Shown in pieces: positions 58,206 through 64,000 of a stretch of DNA of 64,000 nt. The translations under genes were made by a program, and so were the position numbers. The DNA is taken from contig NZ_JBBPEV010000001.1 of NCBI RefSeq assembly GCF_038069945.1, positions 620,001 through 684,000 on the forward strand, read 5' to 3'. Positions within the stretch are counted from its first letter, which is position 1; the number at the start of each line of letters is the position of its first letter. The stretch is from Aquabacterium sp. A3 (GTDB lineage: Bacteria; Pseudomonadota; Gammaproteobacteria; Burkholderiales; Burkholderiaceae_C). The notes under the pieces are model-generated. The model searched no databases. It was not told where the DNA came from and saw only the letters and a list, made by a program, of their open reading frames with translations.

Positions 58206-59447
58206 TCAGTACATGGCCTGCGCCAGGGTCATGTCGTCCAGCCCCGCCCGCGCCCAAAAGGCCATGGAATGGCCATCCGGCTTGAGCAAGGTGTGGCCCA
58301 GCAAGGGCGCCACCGGCGTGCTGGCAGGGTCACACAACAGCACGTAACGACCGCCGTGCTCAAGGGCCGCCTCGTCCAGCAGCCCAACCCAGTCCAGCTC
58401 ACGCAGCAGTGCCAGCATGGGCTCCACCTGCAGTGGGTCTGTGCGCAACTGCACCGCCACTTCCTGGGCGTTCAGGCCTCGCCGGGCGCCGCCGGCCGCG
58501 CCATGCAGGGATCGCAAAACCGCCACGGCCAGACCAAATCGGGCGCCAGGCCCCTCGGACCAACGCGCCGCCCCTGCCAGCAAACTGGGGGTATAGGCCA
58601 CCACCACCGCACCCAGCAACACGATGACCCAGCTCACGTACAGCCAGATCAGAAAGATCGGAACAGCGGCAAAAGCCCCATAGATGGTGGCGTAAACCGG
58701 CACCTTGCCCAGGTAAAGGGCCAGTCCTCGCTGCGCCAACTCCAGGCCCAAGGCCGTGAACAGCCCGCCCCACCAGGCATGGCTCCAGGGCACATGGGTG
58801 TTGGGCACAAACCTGAACAGCGCGGCAAAGCCCAAGGCTTGCAAGGCAAAGACCAACAGCCCCAACAAGGTTCCAAGCGCGGCGGGCAACTCGCCCACCA
58901 GGCCTTTGGACGCCGACACCGCGTACGACGTCAGCCACAGGCTGGCGCCCAACAACAACGGCCCCAAGGTCAGGGCAGCCCAGTACACCAGCACGCGCTG
59001 GGCCAAAGGTCGCTTGCGCCGCACACGCCAGATGTTGTTGAGGGTGTGGTCGATGGTGAGCATCAACGCCATGGCCGTGATGCCAAGCACCACCAGGCCA
59101 AGACCACCCAACTGGCTGGCTTTGGCCGCAAAGCTGTTGAGCGACACCAGCACCGGCTTGGCAATCACCTCGGGCACCAGACCGGTCAAGACCTGCTTTT
59201 CCAGCACCTTCCTGAAACGCGCGAACACCGGAAACGCGCTGAACAAGGCCAGCATCACCGTGAACAAGGGCACCAGGGCGATCGTCGTGGTGAACGTCAG
59301 GCTGCCCGCCGTGAGGCCCAGGCGATCCTCACGAAACCGCACCCTCAAGGTGTGAAACGTTCGCCGCCAGGGCCAGTCCTGCAGGGCTTGCCAGCGTTCG
59401 CGCCAAGACGGCTTCATCAAGGACGAGGACGTCGAAACTTGCGTCAT
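58206..59447 (-). CDS. YihY/UPF0761 family inner-membrane protein
   Basis: A 413-residue protein with a YihY/BrkB core of six membrane helices (about residues 30-290; TAGSLTFTTTIALVPLFTVM near the start, GGLFTALGLELAQRG and YGAFAAVPIFLIWLYVSWVI near the end) and a soluble C-terminal domain of about 120 residues resembling a winged helix (LNAQEVAVQLRTDP). Function is unknown; the old link to ribonuclease BN is wrong. The start at 59447 is chosen because further extension runs antisense through the divergent DUF2069 gene; 59417 (MKPSWRER) is also possible. Only 19 bp separate it from that gene. Confidence 0.85.
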   Translation of the reverse strand: MTQVSTSSSLMKPSWRERWQALQDWPWRRTFHTLRVRFREDRLGLTAGSLTFTTTIALVPLFTVMLALFSAFPVFARFRKVLEKQVLTGLVPEVIAKPVLVSLNSFAAKASQLGGLGLVVLGITAMALMLTIDHTLNNIWRVRRKRPLAQRVLVYWAALTLGPLLLGASLWLTSYAVSASKGLVGELPAALGTLLGLLVFALQALGFAALFRFVPNTHVPWSHAWWGGLFTALGLELAQRGLALYLGKVPVYATIYGAFAAVPIFLIWLYVSWVIVLLGAVVVAYTPSLLAGAARWSEGPGARFGLAVAVLRSLHGAAGGARRGLNAQEVAVQLRTDPLQVEPMLALLRELDWVGLLDEAALEHGGRYVLLCDPASTPVAPLLGHTLLKPDGHSMAFWARAGLDDMTLAQAMY

Positions 59448-59466
59448 GGTGGCTATGATGCCACCC

Positions 59467-59916
59467 ATGTCTGACACGGTTCCCGAAAACTCCACCGACG
59501 AGGTCATCGTCGGCCGCCATCCACCCGAGCGCATGGCCTTGATCGAGCGATTGCGCCTGCTCTGTCTGGGGCAGGTGTTCGCGTTGATCGCCTTGGGCGT
59601 GGCCTGGGAGCTGTGGCTCGCGCCGCTGCCTGGCGGCACAGGCGCCTTGGCGCTCAAGGTGGTGCCCCTGCTTTTCACCATTGGCGGAATGTGGCGCCAT
59701 CGCATGTACACCTACCGCTGGACCACCTTGCTGATCTGGCTGTACGTGGCCGAAGGGCTGGTGCGGGCCAGTGGCGATCCGGGTCTGTCGGCCTGGCTGG
59801 CCGGCGTGGAGGTCGTGTTGTCGGTGGGTCTGTTCGTGGCTTGCTCCGCCTATGTGCGCCTGCGCCTGAAGGTGCTGCCGGCCAAGCAAACAGCCAGCAC
59901 CAGCCCAGGCCCATGA
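59467..59916 (+). CDS. DUF2069 family membrane protein
   Basis: A 149-residue protein with four membrane helices (LCLGQVFALIALGVAWELWL, LALKVVPLLFTIGGM, TTLLIWLYVAEGLVRA, VEVVLSVGLFVACSAYV), matching the betaproteobacterial DUF2069 family of unknown function. The ATG at 59467 gives the usual acidic start MSDTVPENS. Its stop overlaps the start of the next gene as ATGA, so the two are translationally coupled. It is divergent from yihY; wrbA, which lies between them in many relatives, is missing here. Confidence 0.85.
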   Translation: MSDTVPENSTDEVIVGRHPPERMALIERLRLLCLGQVFALIALGVAWELWLAPLPGGTGALALKVVPLLFTIGGMWRHRMYTYRWTTLLIWLYVAEGLVRASGDPGLSAWLAGVEVVLSVGLFVACSAYVRLRLKVLPAKQTASTSPGP

Positions 59917-61382
59917 ACGCACCTCAGGCGCCGCTGGACGATGCCCGGCTGAGCGCATTGCGCGAGGCCGTCGGCGCAGCCCACGTGCTACACGGTCAGC
60001 AACTGGACGCGTCGCTGCAGGCCAGGCACCTGCGTGACTGGCGGGGGCGCTACCAAGGCCAATGCCTGGCCATCGTTTCACCGGGCAGCACCGAAGAAAC
60101 ACAACACATCGTTCGCCTGTGCGCCGCATGGGGATGGCCCATCGTGCCCCAAGGCGGCAACACCAGCCTGGTGGGCGGGTCGGTGCCCGACGGCAGCGGC
60201 CAGCAGGTGCTGCTCCACCTGGGGCGGCTGAACAAAGTGCGTCACCTGGACGCCCACAACTTCACCCTGACGGTCGAAGCTGGCTGCACCCTCGACCACA
60301 CGCGCCAGCACGCAGCAGACGCCGGCATGCTCTACCCCCTCAGCCTGGCCTCCGGAGGCCAGTGCACCATCGGGGGCACACTGGCCACCAACGCCGGGGG
60401 CACGCAGGTGCTGCGCTACGGCACCGCGCGAGAACTGTGCCTGGGGCTCGAGGTCGTTACCGCCAGTGGTGCGTGCTGGAGTGAGCTCAGCGGCCTGCGC
60501 AAGAACAACACCGGCTACGACTTGAGAGACCTGTTCATCGGCAGCGAAGGCACGCTGGGCATCATCACTGCGGCCACGCTCAAACTGTTTCCGGCGCCGC
60601 AGGGATGTGGCACCGCGCTGCTGAGCTGCCCTGATGCTCAGTCAGCGGTTGCCTTGCTGTCCCTGGCAAGGCAAACCCTGGACGCCGGACTGGTGGCCTT
60701 TGAAGCCATTGAATCGCAGGCCTTGCAACTGGTTCAGCAACACCTACCTCACATGGCCAGGGCCTGGCCCTCCGCATCCGCGACCACGGGCCCCGCCTCG
60801 CCATGGTTGATCTTGATGGAACACCAGGGGCCCCAGGATCAGACCCACATCGACGACGAGCTGGGCAGGCTGCTGGCGCATGCTCAGGCCAAGGGCCTGC
60901 TCACCGAGGCCATCATGGCGCACACGGTGGCACAACGGCAGGCCATGTGGCAACTGCGGGAGAGCATCCCCCTGGCTGAAAAAACCGAAGGCCTCATGGT
61001 CAAGCACGACATCGGTCTGCCCACCTCGGCCATTGCCTCCTGGCTGGCGCAATGCGGTACGGCGTTGCGCGCACGCTGGCCGGATTGCCGCATCGTGTGC
61101 TTCGGGCACCTGGGCGATGGCAACCTGCACTACAACGTGCAGCCACCGCCAACCCTGCGCAGTGGCCCGCCATGGGCCCGCTTTGAAAGCGATGTCAACG
61201 ACATCGTGTTCGATCTGGTGCAAGCCCACGGTGGCACGATATCGGCCGAGCACGGCATCGGGGCCCTTCGCCGCGAGGCGCTGGCGGCCAGGGCGCCGGC
61301 CGAAGCCCTGCCCCTCATGCGGGCCATCAAACAGGCCCTGGACCCCGCGTGTCTCTTGAATCCGGGGCGCCTTCTGGCGTGA
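59913..61382 (+). CDS. FAD-binding oxidase (D-lactate/D-2-hydroxyacid dehydrogenase-like)
   Basis: A 489-residue flavoprotein of the GlcD/DLD family. The FAD_binding_4 domain has IVPQGGNTSLVGGSVPDGSG, SLASGGQCTIGGTLATNAGG and LRKNNTGYDLRDLFIGSEG (residues 75-230). The FAD-oxidase C domain has MVKHDIGLPTS, the metal-site motif FGHLGDGNLHYNV and GTISAEHGIGALRR. It should oxidise a D-2-hydroxy acid such as D-lactate or D-2-hydroxyglutarate; the exact substrate is open. The start overlaps the DUF2069 stop, and the 3' end overlaps the convergent NUDIX gene by 56 bp. Confidence 0.9.
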   Translation: MNAPQAPLDDARLSALREAVGAAHVLHGQQLDASLQARHLRDWRGRYQGQCLAIVSPGSTEETQHIVRLCAAWGWPIVPQGGNTSLVGGSVPDGSGQQVLLHLGRLNKVRHLDAHNFTLTVEAGCTLDHTRQHAADAGMLYPLSLASGGQCTIGGTLATNAGGTQVLRYGTARELCLGLEVVTASGACWSELSGLRKNNTGYDLRDLFIGSEGTLGIITAATLKLFPAPQGCGTALLSCPDAQSAVALLSLARQTLDAGLVAFEAIESQALQLVQQHLPHMARAWPSASATTGPASPWLILMEHQGPQDQTHIDDELGRLLAHAQAKGLLTEAIMAHTVAQRQAMWQLRESIPLAEKTEGLMVKHDIGLPTSAIASWLAQCGTALRARWPDCRIVCFGHLGDGNLHYNVQPPPTLRSGPPWARFESDVNDIVFDLVQAHGGTISAEHGIGALRREALAARAPAEALPLMRAIKQALDPACLLNPGRLLA

Positions 61383-61995
61383 GCCACACCAGCGGCCAAG
61401 TGCCGGCTCGCCATTGTTGAAGCCACATCAGACCCACGATGGTCTTGACATCGGTGACCACGCCATCGCGCACACCAGATTCCAGGTCGGCTTGGGTGGC
61501 CGCAAAGACATCCAGAAACTCACCGTCGTCAAGGTGCCGCTCGCCAGCCTGCAGCTCATCGGCAAACCAGATCTCGATGACCTCATCGGCATACCCGATG
61601 ACAGGGTGCATCACCCCCGCACGGGCCCAGCGCGCAGCGCGGTAGCCCGTTTCCTCCCACAACTCACGTTGTGCGCACACCAGTCCACCCTCACCTGCAT
61701 CCAGCTTGCCTGCCGGGAACTCGATCATCACGCGCTGTACTGGATACCGGTACTGGCGCTCCAGCACCAGGCGACCATCGGGCAGCAAAGGCACGATCAT
61801 GACCGCGCCGGGATGATTGACATACTCGCGGGCGGCCTGGCGTCCATCGGGAAGCTGCACCGTGTCTCGCCGCACCGTCAGAAAATGCCCCTCATAGACC
61901 TTGACGGTCTCCAGGGTGCTTTCGCGCAAGTGAGCGTCCTCGCTCACGAGCAGAGGCGTCGCTGGCAATGCAGGCACGGGCTCGTCAGGATTCAT
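61327..61995 (-). CDS. NUDIX hydrolase (ADP-ribose pyrophosphatase-like)
   Basis: A 222-residue hydrolase. A complete Nudix box, spanning about residues 95-117 (KLDAGEGGLVCAQRELWEET), follows the substrate strand FPAGKL, and the region after it (GVMHPVIGYADEVIEIWFA) is typical of ADP-ribose pyrophosphatases of the NudF type. Its unusual 25-residue C-terminal tail overlaps the FAD-oxidase gene and may be an artefact of a lost stop. It is the last gene of the nuoN-DUF2818-NUDIX run common in Burkholderiales. Confidence 0.9.
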   Translation of the reverse strand: MNPDEPVPALPATPLLVSEDAHLRESTLETVKVYEGHFLTVRRDTVQLPDGRQAAREYVNHPGAVMIVPLLPDGRLVLERQYRYPVQRVMIEFPAGKLDAGEGGLVCAQRELWEETGYRAARWARAGVMHPVIGYADEVIEIWFADELQAGERHLDDGEFLDVFAATQADLESGVRDGVVTDVKTIVGLMWLQQWRAGTWPLVWLTPEGAPDSRDTRGPGPV

Positions 61996-62019
61996 GACCG
62001 TCGGCAGGCACAGGTTTCA

Positions 62020-62331
62020 TCAGGTGCCGCGGCGAAGGTGCCGCCAGACGAACCCGGGAAACGCCAGGGTGGCCATGACGCACACCCACACCGCCACGAA
62101 TTCCCAGCGAAGTGCGCTGGCCTGTCCGAGGTAAGACTCCAGACCACGTCCAGCCAAAGCCACGATCAGGGCATAAGCAGACAGTTCGACGAACCGCCAC
62201 CAGATGGACTTGGGCGATCGCCGCGGCCCCACAGCGAAAATGCGTTCGTTCAAGAACGGCAGATTGGCGGCCAGCACCGCCAGCAGCAGGATCACCACCA
62301 CCGACCAGGCCGGAACCAGTCCACCACTCAT
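62020..62331 (-). CDS. DUF2818 family membrane protein
   Basis: A 103-residue protein with three hydrophobic helices (WSVVVILLLAVLAANLPFLN, FVELSAYALIVALAG, FVAVWVCVMATLAFPGFVW). DUF2818 proteins regularly follow nuoN in Burkholderiales; their role, perhaps in complex I assembly, is not established. ATG 62331 has GGGTGAG just upstream; a GTG at 62340 overlapping the nuoN stop (GTGA) is an alternative start adding three residues. Confidence 0.88.
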   Translation of the reverse strand: MSGGLVPAWSVVVILLLAVLAANLPFLNERIFAVGPRRSPKSIWWRFVELSAYALIVALAGRGLESYLGQASALRWEFVAVWVCVMATLAFPGFVWRHLRRGT

Positions 62332-62336
62332 GACGC

Positions 62337-63818
62337 TCACCCAGCCAGCGAGCGCTGGATCACCTCAGCGCACAGGGCCATCAGGCCTCCGGGCAAGATG
62401 CCCAGGCCCAGAACGGCCAGGGCGTTGACCGACAGCAGCACGCGGGGTCCACCAGCTTCAGGCACGGCCGCCGGGTCGGTGGGCTCGTCAAAGTACATCA
62501 CCTTGACCACGCGCAGGTAGTAAAACGCCCCGATCAGCGACAGCAGCACCGCCACCACGGCGATTTGCAGCAGGAACGGCGAGTTGGTCGTGATCAGCGA
62601 CTGCAACACAGCCAGCTTGGCATAAAAGCCCACCGTCGGCGGAATGCCGGCCAACGAGAACATGAAGATGGCCATCACGGCAGCCATCGCCGGGCTGCGC
62701 TTGCCCAGACCCGCCAGGTCGTTGATCTGCTCCGACTCGAAGCCCGGCCGCGCCAGGAACATGATCAAACCAAAGGTGCCCACCGTGGTCAGCACGTAGG
62801 TGATGATGTAGAACAGCGCAGAGCCGTAACCGTTGCCCGCGGACACGGTGTTGCCTGCCACCACCGTGGGCACGAAGCCCAGCAGCATGAAGCCCAGTTG
62901 CGCAATACCCGAGTACGCCAGCATGCGCTTGAGGTTGGTCTGCGCGATGGCGGCCAGGTTGCCCAGCGCCATCGACGCCACGGCCAGCACCAGCAGCATC
63001 TGTTGCCAATCGGTGGCCAGGTTGATCAGGCCTTCCACCAGCAAACGCATGGTGATGGCGAACGCCGCCAGCTTGGGCGCACCAGCCACCATCAGCGTGG
63101 CGGCCGTGGGCGCGCCCTGGTACACGTCAGGCACCCACATGTGGAACGGCACCACACCCAGCTTGAAAGCCAGACCGGCCACGATGAAGACCACGCCAAA
63201 CACCAGCACCTGCTTGTTGGCCTCACCGGCCAGCGTGGCCTCGTAGACCTCGCGCAGGTCCAGCGAACCGGTGGCGCCGTACATCATCGACAAGCCATAC
63301 AGCAGGAAGCCCGAAGCCAGCGCACCCAGCACAAAGTACTTCATGGCGGCTTCGGTCGACTGCGCATGGTCGCGGCGCAAGGCCACCAGGGCATACAGCG
63401 ACAGCGACATCAGCTCCAGCCCCAGGTAGATGGTCAGGAAGTTGGCACTGACGATCATCACCTGAATGCCCAGCAACGCCAGCATGCTCAGAGAGAACAA
63501 CTCTCCCTTGAGCATCTCGCGGTCACCCGCATAGGCTTGCGCGTAGGTCAGCGTGGCCATCACGGCCAGCGTGGCGCACAGCGACAGCAAGTGACCCATG
63601 GCATCGGTGGCCACCATGTTGTTCATGGCATAGACCGAGGCGGGCTGGTCCAGCGCCACCAGATGCAGGGCAGCCACCACCGCCAGCGACAACATCGACA
63701 GGATGTAGGTCGGCCGGCGGCGCGGGCAGGACACGAACAGATCGGCCAGGGTCACCAGGCAGGTGAGCCCGAACAGCACGATCTCCGGAGACAGGGCGAG
63801 CCAATTCAGATCAGTCAT
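62337..63818 (-). CDS. nuoN: NADH-quinone oxidoreductase subunit N
   Basis: A 493-residue subunit with about 14 membrane helices, one of the three antiporter-like proton channels of respiratory complex I. Conserved charged helices are visible: GLELMSLSLYALVALRRD (channel Glu and Lys region), FKLGVVPFHMWVPDVYQGAP (broken helix with His) and NLKRMLAYSGIAQLGFMLLG. Order nuoM-nuoN matches the standard nuo operon. Start ATG 63818; nuoM ends 13 bp upstream. Confidence 0.96.
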   Translation of the reverse strand: MTDLNWLALSPEIVLFGLTCLVTLADLFVSCPRRRPTYILSMLSLAVVAALHLVALDQPASVYAMNNMVATDAMGHLLSLCATLAVMATLTYAQAYAGDREMLKGELFSLSMLALLGIQVMIVSANFLTIYLGLELMSLSLYALVALRRDHAQSTEAAMKYFVLGALASGFLLYGLSMMYGATGSLDLREVYEATLAGEANKQVLVFGVVFIVAGLAFKLGVVPFHMWVPDVYQGAPTAATLMVAGAPKLAAFAITMRLLVEGLINLATDWQQMLLVLAVASMALGNLAAIAQTNLKRMLAYSGIAQLGFMLLGFVPTVVAGNTVSAGNGYGSALFYIITYVLTTVGTFGLIMFLARPGFESEQINDLAGLGKRSPAMAAVMAIFMFSLAGIPPTVGFYAKLAVLQSLITTNSPFLLQIAVVAVLLSLIGAFYYLRVVKVMYFDEPTDPAAVPEAGGPRVLLSVNALAVLGLGILPGGLMALCAEVIQRSLAG

Positions 63819-63831
63819 TTTCTTGCGGCCC

Positions 63832-64000
63832 TCAGTTCAGTTTGCTGGTCGAGACGTGCTTGAGCAGTTCCACCACCGACACGTGCATCGCGTCGGTGAA
63901 TGGCTTGGGCTGGATGCCCATCCACAGCACAGCGACCGCCAGCACGGCCAGGATCAGGAATTCGCGGGCGTTGATGTCGGTCAGCGCGCGCACATCGTCA
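63832..64000 (-). CDS. nuoM: NADH-quinone oxidoreductase subunit M (C-terminal fragment)
   Basis: The last 56 codons of a gene that continues past the window edge. The translation contains one late membrane helix (EFLILAVLAVAVLWMGI) followed by QPKPFTDAMHVSVVELLKHV, the typical NuoM C-terminus. It lies directly before nuoN, as in all nuo operons. Confidence 0.93.
   Translation of the reverse strand, partial: DDVRALTDINAREFLILAVLAVAVLWMGIQPKPFTDAMHVSVVELLKHVSTSKLN

Overview
The window is a GC-rich, densely packed chromosomal segment of a betaproteobacterium. It most likely belongs to the order Burkholderiales, near Aquabacterium, Leptothrix or Rubrivivax, although the genus is an inference. 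Supporting signs are gene neighbourhoods typical of that order: a PP0621-family protein before pilS-pilR-ampD-nrdA-nrdB, a DUF3460 protein before scpA, and nuoM-nuoN-DUF2818-NUDIX. A lysine/alanine-rich histone-like protein and a PEP-CTERM protein also fit. Almost everything is chromosomal core. I see no phage, insertion sequence, plasmid or CRISPR signal.

Layout. 1-4355: tail of a CcsA-like cytochrome c assembly protein, a PP0621 protein, the PilS/PilR two-component pair and AmpD, overlapping like an operon. 4356-8865: class Ia ribonucleotide reductase nrdA and nrdB, with two NrdR boxes 31 bp apart before nrdA. 9022-12967: histone H1-like protein, a 63-residue protein, the ABC-F factor EttA and an unrecognised lipoprotein. 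13181-16481: an unusual TRAP-type transporter (solute-binding protein plus a fused permease) with terminator hairpins before, between and after its genes. 16704-29305: housekeeping genes, namely a DinG-type helicase, panB-panC, a PQQ-type sugar dehydrogenase lipoprotein, scpA, DUF3460, a CYTH protein, a SulP transporter, metG and apbC.

29312-42151 is a signalling island of six consecutive regulators: a HisKA_2 kinase with an ANTAR (RNA-binding) response regulator, a phytochrome-type kinase, a 1336-residue hybrid kinase translationally coupled to a REC-PAS-GGDEF-EAL protein, and a diguanylate cyclase with an intact I-site. It couples two-component signalling to c-di-GMP turnover and probably to transcription antitermination. 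It is the best candidate here for an undescribed regulatory circuit.

42161-64000: NAD(P)H-hydrate repair enzyme, a 450-bp gene-free stretch with an orphan terminator, a PEP-CTERM protein, tRNA-Ser(UGA), apaH, a divergent TetR/GMC oxidoreductase pair, a CNNM/CorC transporter, and comEC carrying a perfect 15-copy hexanucleotide repeat. These are followed by RidA, dsbB, a PabB-PabC fusion, a fasciclin protein, glyoxalase I, aroC, a CBS protein, yihY, DUF2069, an FAD-linked oxidase, a NUDIX hydrolase, DUF2818, nuoN and the 3' end of nuoM. Several gene pairs converge with overlapping 3' ends.
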